Assembly: GCF_000169335.1 (NCBI RefSeq)
Contig: NZ_AAXW01000038.1
Coordinates: forward strand, 1 to 48,776
Direction of reading: 5' to 3'
Source of the DNA: Crocosphaera chwakensis CCY0110
GTDB lineage: Bacteria > Cyanobacteriota > Cyanobacteriia > Cyanobacteriales > Microcystaceae
DNA length: 48,776 bases
Below the pieces are notes generated by a model. That model did not search any database. It saw nothing but the letters and a program-made list of their open reading frames with translations, and was not told the origin of the DNA. Every line of letters starts with the position of its first letter. Positions within the stretch are counted from its first letter, which is position 1. The position numbers were made by a program, and so were the translations under genes. This document shows, piece after piece, positions 1-7,664 of this stretch.

Positions 1-1197
1 AGTATCTGACTTGTAATACTCATCTCTATATAATAATAATCCTAAATCCATATCTTGCTCAATATCCCCGGAATCTTTAATATCAGAGATAAAAGGACGT
101 TTATTAGCTTGTCCTTCCACGCCTCTGTTAATTTGTGCCAAGGCAAGAAACGGACAATCAAACTCCTTAGCCATATCCTTAAATGCCCCTGAAAACTTAC
201 CCACCGCTTGCGCTCTATTCCCTGCTGCTCTATCACCTAGCTTTTGAATATAATCCATTACTACTAACCCAATAGTTCCCCTTTCAGCTTTAATTCGGCG
301 CAATACAGAGCGCATTCTTGAAGGGGTTAAGGTATTAGCAGGAGTATCATCAATAATAATGGGTAACTCGGTAAGTATTCCTAATCCTTTTACCAAAGAA
401 TCATATTCATCCTGATAAATTTCATTTCGCATTAATCGTGATGAATCTATTTTTGAGTGTATGGCTAAAAACCGTTTAGTTAACTGAGTTTTAGACATTT
501 CTGCTGAGAAGAACACCACAGGAACTTTGTAAGTCATAGCGACATGATTAGCAAGATAAATAGAAAACCAAGTTTTACCCATTGAAGCACGACCTGCAAT
601 AATAATTAAGTCTTTTCTAGTAAGACCTCCTGTTAACTTATCTAAGTCGGATAAACCAGTAGAATAACCAGGACTTTTTCCTTCTTCTAATTCATTAAAA
701 ACATCCCTAAGACAATCATGAATAGGTTGAGGTTGAAAAGGGTCTTTTTCATCTACTGTTACCTTAAATAACTTTTCTTCTGACTGTTCTAGAATAGAAG
801 GTAATTCCGTTACTGTATCATAGCCTAATTCTTCAATCTCACGGGCTGCATTAATCAGTAAACGACGCTGATACTTATCAACCACTAACGTTGCGTAACG
901 GTCTATATTAACCGCAGAAACCGTCCTATCAAGTAATTGGGTTAATTTATTCTCTCCCCCGACTTTAGTAAAGAGCTTATGGTCTTTTAACCAAGTTTTG
1001 ACTGTCATAAAATCACAGGGTTGATCTTTATGGTAAAGGTCTAAAGCAGCTTGATAAATTTGTTGATGAGCCATGACATAAAATGCTTCAGGAGGTAAAA
1101 TATCTGCTACTCTGCTTATGGAATTAGGGTCTAAGAGAATACCGCCTAAAATGCTTTCTTCTGCTTCAATATTCTGGGGTAGTAAATGATTATCCAT
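1..1197 (-). CDS. DnaB-type replicative helicase (C-terminus cut by window edge)
   Basis: An open frame of 399 codons runs from an ATG at 1197 to the window edge with no stop. The translation is a DnaB-family hexameric helicase: DnaB N-terminal domain (start MDNHLLPQNIEAEESILGG), linker, then the RecA-like domain with Walker A GRASMGKT near residue 200, Walker B VVMDYIQ near residue 316, and the late motif DSGDIEQD just before the edge. Known role of the family: unwinding duplex DNA ahead of the replication fork. No intein interrupts the visible P-loop. The ATG shares bases with the stop of the upstream gene (TAATG), so it looks translationally coupled to the recombinase operon. That suggests a mobile-element helicase rather than the host dnaB; this is inference. 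The Walker A deviates slightly from the usual RPSMGKT. Confidence 0.9.
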   Translation of the reverse strand, partial: MDNHLLPQNIEAEESILGGILLDPNSISRVADILPPEAFYVMAHQQIYQAALDLYHKDQPCDFMTVKTWLKDHKLFTKVGGENKLTQLLDRTVSAVNIDRYATLVVDKYQRRLLINAAREIEELGYDTVTELPSILEQSEEKLFKVTVDEKDPFQPQPIHDCLRDVFNELEEGKSPGYSTGLSDLDKLTGGLTRKDLIIIAGRASMGKTWFSIYLANHVAMTYKVPVVFFSAEMSKTQLTKRFLAIHSKIDSSRLMRNEIYQDEYDSLVKGLGILTELPIIIDDTPANTLTPSRMRSVLRRIKAERGTIGLVVMDYIQKLGDRAAGNRAQAVGKFSGAFKDMAKEFDCPFLALAQINRGVEGQANKRPFISDIKDSGDIEQDMDLGLLLYRDEYYKSDT

Positions 1198-2048
1198 TAT
1201 GATTTAGAATTGAAAAGACTACTAAGTTGTTTAAGTTTGTCCAGACTAACTAATTCTTGATTAGATTCCTCTGAAGTTTCATGAATCGTCGGTTTAGATG
1301 GCTTATCAACTATCTCATTTGATGTATTAGGCTGTGCTTCCTCTCGAATCATTGATAATAAACAAGCTTCTTGACTGGTAATAGTATGATGATTTCTATA
1401 CTGTTGAAAAGCATCGATAGCTAATTTAACTTGTTGAGGGTCACGGTTATTTATTTCTTCTTTAAGTTTTGCCCCTACTTTGAGTCCCATTTCTTTAATT
1501 AAATTAATAATGTTCTGGGGTATCTTCATTTTCAGGGTTAGAAATAGAAACTTTTTTATCTTTAAAGGGGTTTGTATAGGAATGACTTTACTTGATGAAT
1601 TTTGAGTGTTTAATAACTCTCGTAACTGTTTTCTCAATCGTTCACATTCATCCCTCAGTTCATAGATTTCTACTACATGACCTCTAAGCTTTTCATTCTG
1701 CTGTTTCAGGTCTTTTATTTCAGCTTCTAAAGCCTTAATTCGTTGCCTAGCAACTTCGTGTAAAGTCTTGAGGCTATTGGGTCTTGCTTCTGGTTCTTCT
1801 AAAGGATTTAATTGAGTATTTTCCTTTTGTTGAAGTTCATGAATATAAGCTTTAATTTCATCCCATTTGTATAAATAAGAAACTGAACAACCAGCGACCT
1901 TAGCAATATTAGCAAAGGTCAAAGATTTCTTTTGAGCTATTATTTCTTGTACAGCCTTTAATACTTGCTCCTTTTTCTGTTCCTTTCGTTGGGCTTGAGT
2001 CCGCCTTAAAACCTCCGCTTGTTTTTCTCGGTTATGCTTTTTAGCCAT
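1197..2048 (-). CDS. TnpC-like HTH/coiled-coil protein of a Tn554-type recombinase operon (DUF6262-like)
   Basis: 283 aa. The N-terminus is very basic (residues 1-35, Lys/Arg/Gln rich). Residues about 42-70 form a helix-turn-helix (TFANIAKVAGCSVSYLYKW), followed by a heptad-like coiled coil at about 95-145. The remainder is low-complexity and polar. This layout matches the small accessory protein (TnpC / DUF6262) that accompanies tandem tyrosine recombinases in Tn554-like elements, where TnpC influences transposition frequency and orientation. It overlaps the 719-aa recombinase upstream by 8 bases and the DnaB gene downstream by 1 base. It is longer than the classical TnpC (about 125 aa). Family assignment rests on the HTH, coiled coil and neighbourhood, not on catalytic residues. 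Confidence 0.7.
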   Translation of the reverse strand: MAKKHNREKQAEVLRRTQAQRKEQKKEQVLKAVQEIIAQKKSLTFANIAKVAGCSVSYLYKWDEIKAYIHELQQKENTQLNPLEEPEARPNSLKTLHEVARQRIKALEAEIKDLKQQNEKLRGHVVEIYELRDECERLRKQLRELLNTQNSSSKVIPIQTPLKIKKFLFLTLKMKIPQNIINLIKEMGLKVGAKLKEEINNRDPQQVKLAIDAFQQYRNHHTITSQEACLLSMIREEAQPNTSNEIVDKPSKPTIHETSEESNQELVSLDKLKQLSSLFNSKS

Positions 2049-4200
2049 CAGCCAACCTCCTCAACTCAGGAAGCCATTTATTCATGGCCTCAATGGTAGC
2101 TTTAGCTTCCTCTGAGGCTAATTCTGCCCCTGCTTTCTCTGCATCTGTTAATCGTTGCTGTTCCCCATGATATTGACGTTCATAGAGAGGTAATTTTCCT
2201 GTACTGGGACGAAAACTTGAACAACCATAGCATTTAGGATAAAGATTGACAGGACAGGGAGTTTTGGGGTCAAGGGTGCAGTGTCCGTAAACTACTAAAC
2301 GAGGGGCTATTTCTAAGTCAAGTTCATGGGCTTTAGGATTTTTTAGTAAGCTTTCAGGTAATGATTGCCAAGGTAAGAACTTATTATTAGGGTTCATCAA
2401 AAGTTCTTGGAAGGGTAAATCTACCTCTGCTATCTGTTCTCTTGTTGGCGGTGCATAGTGTTGGAAGGTGGTGCTACTGCTTTTGTGGTCAGCATACAAT
2501 TGAGCAGCTTCCATACCATATTTAGCCCGAACTTCTTGTAAACGACTATGACGAGTAATTCTTCCTGTAAAGTGTGGTTTCTGTCCATTAGCATCTAAGA
2601 TATTTTCTTTCTCGATTAACATCCGAATGATACGAACCATCGTGTTTTCGTCAGCATCTACACGAGGTGGCCTTGGTAGAGGCTTAATATTAGGAAAAAA
2701 TGGATAAAAATTCGGCCTAATATTCCGAAAGTGACAAAACAAATAGGAATAATCTTCACCAAAAACTTTCCTAATCCATTGCTGTTGTTCTTCTATGACT
2801 GTCCTTATCTTCCGATTTGCCAGTATTTTATGCCATCGTTTTGTTTTCTGCTGAAAAAATTTGACATACCACTTACCATTTTCTTCTTCTAAGCAATCAA
2901 ACCCTAATTGACATACATCCCCTGGCCTTGCAGCAAGATAAGCTTGAACTAAATAGTGATGAGCAATAGGTGCAGGTATTTTATCTAAATACCGTTTAAT
3001 AGATTTACGAGTAACTTCATCTAACCAATCAGCATCATTGTTATTAGTTTTCAAAAAATCACGGCTACGAACTAGCGAATGAGTTTCTAAGTTTAGCCAT
3101 TCAAAAAAATCTCTTAAATTAGCTAGTTTTCCATTTATGGTTCTACTTTTATTGTTTTTACAACTATCTAAAAAATTGCTAATAGTGTCTCTATTGATTT
3201 CATTAAAATCTTTAAGACTTGAAAGAGTAATGATTTTACCAAACTGTCTCAAGGTTATGATTTTTTCCCTTACGCCTGAATCTGAGGAAAATACCTTAGA
3301 CTTTAGTAAATAGTATAAATATTTTTTAACTTCTTTTCGATACCAATAAGGATTGATTTCTTGAAAGTTTAGTATTTTTTGATAAGGTTTTTCATAAAAA
3401 TATTCTAACTCCCAGACATCCTCATCAAAAGAAAATGGTCTTACTTTATCTTTCTTTTTATTGCTTACCCAACTTGCCGAATGAATAGAATTAGGATTAA
3501 AAGAAATCTTGCAATAGTGGCATTGACACTTACTACTGTTCTCTCCTTCTCCTATTTTGTACACCCATCCCTTTTGTCCATCATGTCCAAAATTACAATC
3601 TAAAGCTAAATTACAAATTGAATTATTACGATAGTAATATCTAGTTAACTTACCTTGATTACAGCGAGGACATTCAAATTCTTTATTATATTCTTGATGC
3701 CAGTTTACTTTTAATATCCCATCTAAAGTTTGATGCTGAGAAATAGGAGAATGCTTTGACCCAACTCCAGATACTTTACAGGTTAGGGAAGTTCTTTTTT
3801 GACATGAGTTGCATTGAAGTGCTAATTTGCAGAAACGATTTTCTCTACGAAAAAACTGAGTAAGTTTTCCTTCTTCACAATATGGGCAATCGTATTCTTC
3901 TTTATATTCTTGATGCCAATCAACTTCTAATATTCCACTTAAAGTTTGATGTTGAGAAATAGGAGAATGTTTTAAGCCAATTCCAGGGATTTTACAAGTT
4001 AAATAAGTTAGTTTTTTACAGTAATTACATCTAAGATTTAATTGACAAAAATAACTCTTATTAGAGATCAGTTGTGTAAGTCTACCGAATTTACAGTATG
4101 GACAATTATACTCTTTATGATAGTTCAGTCCCCAATCAACTTCTAATTGACCCTGTAAGGTCTTGTGAATTGAAATAGGAGGATATTTACGACTACTCAT
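2041..4200 (-). CDS. Large tyrosine recombinase with three tandem N-terminal zinc-ribbon repeats (TnpB-like)
   Basis: 719 aa. The N-terminus carries three copies of a 72-residue unit, each with a CPxC pair (from C33, C105 and about C177) and further Cys residues (for example C52, C58, C61 and C69 in unit one), then a divergent fourth Cys-rich stretch. This looks like a multi-zinc-ribbon DNA-binding array. The catalytic domain follows: Arg I in AARPGD near residue 425, Arg II in TRHSR near 548, then the HK...Y segment ending HYAPP near 581. The first His of the usual HxxR box appears replaced (GRITRH). A Cys cluster (CPVNLYPKCYGCSSF) and a coiled coil close the protein, as in Tn554 TnpB relatives. 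It overlaps both neighbours by 8 bases. Role: strand exchange during integration or excision with the other two recombinases. Confidence 0.85.
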   Translation of the reverse strand: MSSRKYPPISIHKTLQGQLEVDWGLNYHKEYNCPYCKFGRLTQLISNKSYFCQLNLRCNYCKKLTYLTCKIPGIGLKHSPISQHQTLSGILEVDWHQEYKEEYDCPYCEEGKLTQFFRRENRFCKLALQCNSCQKRTSLTCKVSGVGSKHSPISQHQTLDGILKVNWHQEYNKEFECPRCNQGKLTRYYYRNNSICNLALDCNFGHDGQKGWVYKIGEGENSSKCQCHYCKISFNPNSIHSASWVSNKKKDKVRPFSFDEDVWELEYFYEKPYQKILNFQEINPYWYRKEVKKYLYYLLKSKVFSSDSGVREKIITLRQFGKIITLSSLKDFNEINRDTISNFLDSCKNNKSRTINGKLANLRDFFEWLNLETHSLVRSRDFLKTNNNDADWLDEVTRKSIKRYLDKIPAPIAHHYLVQAYLAARPGDVCQLGFDCLEEENGKWYVKFFQQKTKRWHKILANRKIRTVIEEQQQWIRKVFGEDYSYLFCHFRNIRPNFYPFFPNIKPLPRPPRVDADENTMVRIIRMLIEKENILDANGQKPHFTGRITRHSRLQEVRAKYGMEAAQLYADHKSSSTTFQHYAPPTREQIAEVDLPFQELLMNPNNKFLPWQSLPESLLKNPKAHELDLEIAPRLVVYGHCTLDPKTPCPVNLYPKCYGCSSFRPSTGKLPLYERQYHGEQQRLTDAEKAGAELASEEAKATIEAMNKWLPELRRLADG

Positions 4201-5665
4201 AATTTTGTTCTCCTTTTAAATTTCTCAGTTTTTCTAAACCTTGCAATCTAGTTTTTAATAACTTTAATAACCGATTAATTTCAGTAATTCTCCGCTCTTG
4301 TTTTGCAGTTTGTGCTTGTTCTAAATCTTGCTGTAAATGCTGAACATCCATTTCTAACTTTGGTTTATCTTCTAATGTCACTCGATGATGGTCACAACTT
4401 AAACAAGAATAACGATACTGGCAATCTCCTAGCATTGTTGGTCGATGACATTCGCCTAATGGCGTACTAATTTTGAGAAGTTCAGCTAATTTTTCATACC
4501 TTTTTTTTCTTGGTGTAAAGGTAGTTACTTGACCATACATATCTACATAGCCTTTCGTATTAGCTTCTTTTTCTAACCTTTCTAAAGATCGTTGACGATA
4601 ATGAGGTAACATATCCAAAGAACCATGTCCTAGTACCGCAGCAATGTATTCATCTTCAGCTTCACAATGAGCCATAATACTCGCTTTTGTGCGACGTAGT
4701 TGGTGACTTTTTAAGTGAAAACGATTACCATACTTATCTTTTAAATCTGCTTTTTCACTAAAATCTTGTAGCCAAAGACAAATTAATGTATTAGAAACGA
4801 ATTCTGGTAAATAGATTGGTTCTATTTCAAATCTTTTTCCATTTCCTGCACCATCTCGAAGGGCTGTAGAAGCTTTGCAAAATAACTTATCAAAATCTGA
4901 ATCTGAACCTATTTGTTTATCTAAAAACTTCTGTTGTTCTCTAACTAATTCAGCAACCGAAGGATGAACCTGATAGAATCGCCAATGTTTTCTTTTTTGT
5001 ATCCATCTTAGTAAAAACCAAGTATCTCCTTCTTTTTTAAGACATTGGCGAGGCATTCTTAATATTTCCCCAATCCGACAACCTAATACCAATTGTAGTC
5101 TAAATAATCTTTCTAATGGGGGTGGAAATAAATCAAAGTTTTCGTAAACTTGGTGTAGAACTTCTTCAGGAATCGTCTCTATTTTTGGTGTTGCTCTTTT
5201 ATATTTACGAGGCGTATAAGGAAGTTTTAACCATTCTTCTTCTGCCCATAGCTTTGTAACATAAGTTATAGTTGATTGTCTATTCATTCTAGAACCTTTG
5301 CTACCATTGGTAACAAATTTCTGTAAGATTGAATCAGTTAATAACTCTGGTTGATTATACCCTTCTTGGATTAGAAATTTATCTAATTGCTTTAAGTAAC
5401 AGACCCTTTTTACTACTCCACTTAAACTACATTTTTCTCTGGCACTAGCTAAAGCTGTTAACTTAACTAGGAATTTCAACCAAGGCAAAGAAATTTCCTC
5501 AAAATAAATATTACGAGTTCCTTGTATTTTTGATTCTTCCTCAGAATAACCTAATTCTTCAACTGACCAAATATTTTTACTTAATAAAGGGTTATTGATC
5601 CATTCTTTACTTAATTCTGAACTACTTATTTTTTTCTGTAATGCTTGTAATGGAAGCGAATTCAT
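4193..5665 (-). CDS. Tyrosine recombinase, second of three (TnpB-like)
   Basis: 490 aa phage-integrase-type recombinase. An N-terminal SAM-like core-binding region occupies roughly residues 60-150. The catalytic domain has Arg I in LGCRIGEIL (about 197), the HxxR box in HQLRRT (about 322), the GH motif in LGHGS (about 347) and the nucleophile Tyr in PHYRQ (about 355). The C-terminus has a Cys/His cluster (about 410-430, with CHRP, CQYRYSC and CDHH) and then a long coiled coil. The Cys cluster plus coiled coil tail is typical of TnpB proteins of Tn554-like transposons. Its ATG overlaps the upstream recombinase gene by 4 bases, and its end overlaps the next gene by 8. All catalytic residues seem present. 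Confidence 0.88.
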   Translation of the reverse strand: MNSLPLQALQKKISSSELSKEWINNPLLSKNIWSVEELGYSEEESKIQGTRNIYFEEISLPWLKFLVKLTALASAREKCSLSGVVKRVCYLKQLDKFLIQEGYNQPELLTDSILQKFVTNGSKGSRMNRQSTITYVTKLWAEEEWLKLPYTPRKYKRATPKIETIPEEVLHQVYENFDLFPPPLERLFRLQLVLGCRIGEILRMPRQCLKKEGDTWFLLRWIQKRKHWRFYQVHPSVAELVREQQKFLDKQIGSDSDFDKLFCKASTALRDGAGNGKRFEIEPIYLPEFVSNTLICLWLQDFSEKADLKDKYGNRFHLKSHQLRRTKASIMAHCEAEDEYIAAVLGHGSLDMLPHYRQRSLERLEKEANTKGYVDMYGQVTTFTPRKKRYEKLAELLKISTPLGECHRPTMLGDCQYRYSCLSCDHHRVTLEDKPKLEMDVQHLQQDLEQAQTAKQERRITEINRLLKLLKTRLQGLEKLRNLKGEQNYE

Positions 5666-6774
5666 TCTTCTTCCTCCCTTTGTAAATAAGCATCCAGACT
5701 CATTTCATCTAACACATGGGAATAGATATCTTTGGTTGTAGCGATAGATTTATGTCCCAACAACTGCTGTACATATTGGTCAAGATAACCTGCTTGTAGC
5801 ATTCTAGTGGCAAAAGTATGTCTAAAAAGATGAGGATGAGCTTTAATACCTGTTCTTTCTTCTAATTGATAGAAAAGGCTATTTAATCTAGCACTAGACA
5901 TCGGTTTACCAATGTATTCACCTTCTAAGTTGACAAAAAGCATTCCATGTTCCAATTTTTCGGCTTCAGGCGGATATTCTTCCAATAGATAGGCATGAAA
6001 TGTCTCTTTAACCGCATCTCGGTTATGGATTATGGGTATTTCTCGTTCTGTCCCCTTAGCTGTTGCACTATTCGGGTTATTATCCCGTCTGACAATACGA
6101 ATTCTGCCTCGACTATCAAAATCGGCCACATCTACTAAATGTAATCCCAATAATTCTCCCCTTCTTACACCTGTTTCCCTTAAGAGCATCACGATTAGTC
6201 TATCTCTGTAGCTGTAACAAGCATCGGCTAATTGAGTTACTTGTTCATCCGTTAGACACCCAGGAAAGTTTTTTGGTTCTTTTACTTTGATGCGTTTTCT
6301 TTTATCTGGGGTACTTTTAACAATACCTCGTAGAAAACCGCCTCGTTTACCCCAACCGTGTGCTAACTTCGTAAAATGCTTTTCATCTACCCTACCTTCT
6401 ACAGTGTGGAATTCATAGAATCCTTGTACGGCTGTAATAGCTAGATTAACGGTGCGTGGACTACGTTTTGACATAATTTCTCTTACGTCTTCTGAGATGA
6501 CTTCTACTTCCCCACCTAGTAGATACCAATTTACAAAGTCCGCTAGTTCATTTAATCCTACTTCTTGCCAATCAAGAGATTTATACTCTAGCCATTGCCA
6601 GAAATCTAGTAGCCGACAAGCGTATGTGTTGACTGTATTAAAGGCTAATTGTCCCTTACGACAATAATTTAGGTATCGCTGAATAGGTTCTACTGGTAAA
6701 CAAGTTTGCTTATCGAATATGCAACAGAACCTTTCCTCTGTCTGAGGATCTATAGCTCGTTCTAACTTCAGCAC
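5662..6774 (-). CDS. Tyrosine recombinase, first of three (TnpA-like, XerC/D family)
   Basis: 370 aa, beginning at GTG (6774); no in-frame ATG lies near it. It is a compact XerC/D-like integrase: SAM-like domain at about 20-140, Arg I in GVRRGELL (about 203), HxxR in HLFRHTF (about 315), LGHKS, and the catalytic Tyr in DIYSHV (about 350). The full catalytic set is visible. The size and first position match TnpA of Tn554 (about 360 aa), which lies next to one transposon end; here the element boundary is probably within about 100 bases upstream. It is the first gene of the overlapping operon that ends in DnaB. A TATAGT -10-like hexamer lies in the upstream 100 bases, without a convincing -35. 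Confidence 0.9.
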   Translation of the reverse strand: MLKLERAIDPQTEERFCCIFDKQTCLPVEPIQRYLNYCRKGQLAFNTVNTYACRLLDFWQWLEYKSLDWQEVGLNELADFVNWYLLGGEVEVISEDVREIMSKRSPRTVNLAITAVQGFYEFHTVEGRVDEKHFTKLAHGWGKRGGFLRGIVKSTPDKRKRIKVKEPKNFPGCLTDEQVTQLADACYSYRDRLIVMLLRETGVRRGELLGLHLVDVADFDSRGRIRIVRRDNNPNSATAKGTEREIPIIHNRDAVKETFHAYLLEEYPPEAEKLEHGMLFVNLEGEYIGKPMSSARLNSLFYQLEERTGIKAHPHLFRHTFATRMLQAGYLDQYVQQLLGHKSIATTKDIYSHVLDEMSLDAYLQREEEE

Positions 6775-6879
6775 TTAATCTACATCGTGTAAAATTTTGA
6801 CCCTTCAACTATATCACATAAATCAGGGTGTGTTGTTGTTGTTTATCTTTATTATGGAATATATAATTATTGTTGTTAT
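6775..6879. other. Probable terminal segment of the tyrosine-recombinase element
   Basis: A short AT-rich spacer between the first recombinase and the tnpB remnant. It holds GTTGTTGTT-type imperfect repeats (about 6831-6845 and 6870-6878). GATGTA, the same hexamer as the Tn554 core, occurs on the minus strand at 6786-6781, but six bases is a weak match. The junction with tnpB homology at 6880 suggests the element end lies in or at the border of this stretch. No gene is seen. Confidence 0.4.
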
Positions 6880-6987
6880 AATGCTGCTTCAATGATAGTA
6901 AAACAACGAGGTTTAGAACAAATCGCGGTCGGTGCGCCCGTGATCAAACAGCCCAGTAATGGCGGTCTGTCGGGGGAGAAATCCTAG
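6880..6987 (+). pseudogene. 3' remnant of an IS200/IS605-family tnpB
   Basis: 35 codons in frame (starting NAASMIVKQRGL, ending GEKS and TAG) resemble the extreme C-terminus of cyanobacterial TnpB/OrfB proteins, where NAA follows the last catalytic Asp (DRDxNAA) and is followed by a GL...VG segment. Upstream of the NAA codons the similarity stops abruptly and the frame becomes AT-rich noise. The rest of the gene is absent from the window, consistent with interruption at this point. The IS right-end hairpin follows at the expected place, which supports the call. Confidence 0.55.
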
Positions 6988-7037
6988 ATAAGAGTCTACA
7001 CGGGAATCCCTCGTCTTTCAGCGAGGGAGGTTCAACA
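6988..7037 (+). mobile_element. Right-end hairpin of an IS200/IS605-type element
   Basis: A 7-bp perfect stem TCCCTCG (7007-7013) / CGAGGGA (7022-7028) with an 8-nt loop, flanked by GAA / TTC and ending in GTTCAAC. This form is the usual subterminal structure downstream of tnpB in IS200/IS605 elements of cyanobacteria, which is also the 3' end of the TnpB guide (omega) RNA in active copies. Here only the end remains. Confidence 0.6.
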
Positions 7038-7042
7038 CTTAT

Positions 7043-7120
7043 ATGAATAATCTTAACTTACCTAATCCTAAAAAGATAATGGAGGCGGTTCCAGCTAATG
7101 AAAAATGTGGCAATGTTTAA
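7043..7120 (+). other. Short open frame of 25 codons, possibly a truncated gene start
   Basis: ATG at 7043 to TAA at 7120, starting MNNLNLPNPKKIMEA. It lies directly after the IS right end and may be host sequence flanking the old insertion or the broken start of a gene. No clear ribosome-binding site and no recognised family. Weak support. Confidence 0.15.
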
Positions 7121-7160
7121 ACAGTAAACAGTTATCAGTTGTTTTTAGCTAGAGATTACA

Positions 7161-7664
7161 ATGAGTCAGAAAGTATTTAAGTTAATTGTCCTGTTGGGGT
7201 TGATGTGTTTATTATTCATACAACCTGTTTATGCTGTTGTTAGAGAAAGCAAAATTCCGCCTAATACTGTGCTTTATAAGTCTATACAAACTTGGCGAGA
7301 TAATTTTAAAAACCCTTGGCAAGTTATTTTTTTTAAAGAAATCAAGGGTGAGAATGAACCAATAATTAATCTTCGTTTAGTCGGGTTTCCTGATTTATAT
7401 GAATTTGCACATCCTCAACCTTTAATTATTAAAATTCGAGAGGATTTAATCCTACCAGTTCCCGATGTATTTGCTAGTGATCAGGAGTCATTTGCTCCTA
7501 ATATGGGACAGTATGACTTTACACCGATTCTCAATCAATTAGCAAGTAATAATTTTTGGGTCTTAGAATTACCCTTAAAAAATGGTGATTCTAGTACCAT
7601 TAAAATTCCTTATTTCATTTTAGAAGAATGGCAAAAAATCATAGCTCGTGATTTACAAAACTAA
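7161..7664 (+). CDS. Secreted DUF3122 family protein
   Basis: 167 aa. Residues 1-26 form a signal peptide (basic start, hydrophobic core, PVYA cleavage motif), so the product is exported to the periplasm or thylakoid lumen. The mature part has the cyanobacterial DUF3122 pattern: RESKIPPNTVLYKS, WQVIFFK, LRLVGFPD and NMGQYDFTPIL. The family is nearly restricted to cyanobacteria and has no established function. Length is normal for the family. It converges on the hydrolase gene, the two stop codons overlapping by 4 bases (7661-7664). Confidence 0.75.
   Translation: MSQKVFKLIVLLGLMCLLFIQPVYAVVRESKIPPNTVLYKSIQTWRDNFKNPWQVIFFKEIKGENEPIINLRLVGFPDLYEFAHPQPLIIKIREDLILPVPDVFASDQESFAPNMGQYDFTPILNQLASNNFWVLELPLKNGDSSTIKIPYFILEEWQKIIARDLQN

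Noticed and set aside
1..1197. Intein in the DnaB gene
   Set aside because: Cyanobacterial DnaB often carries an intein, but the visible 399 codons run through the P-loop and Walker B without interruption.
6781..6786. GATGTA (minus strand), identical to the Tn554 core
   Set aside because: A six-base match is expected often by chance; the tnpB breakpoint at 6880 is better evidence for the element end.
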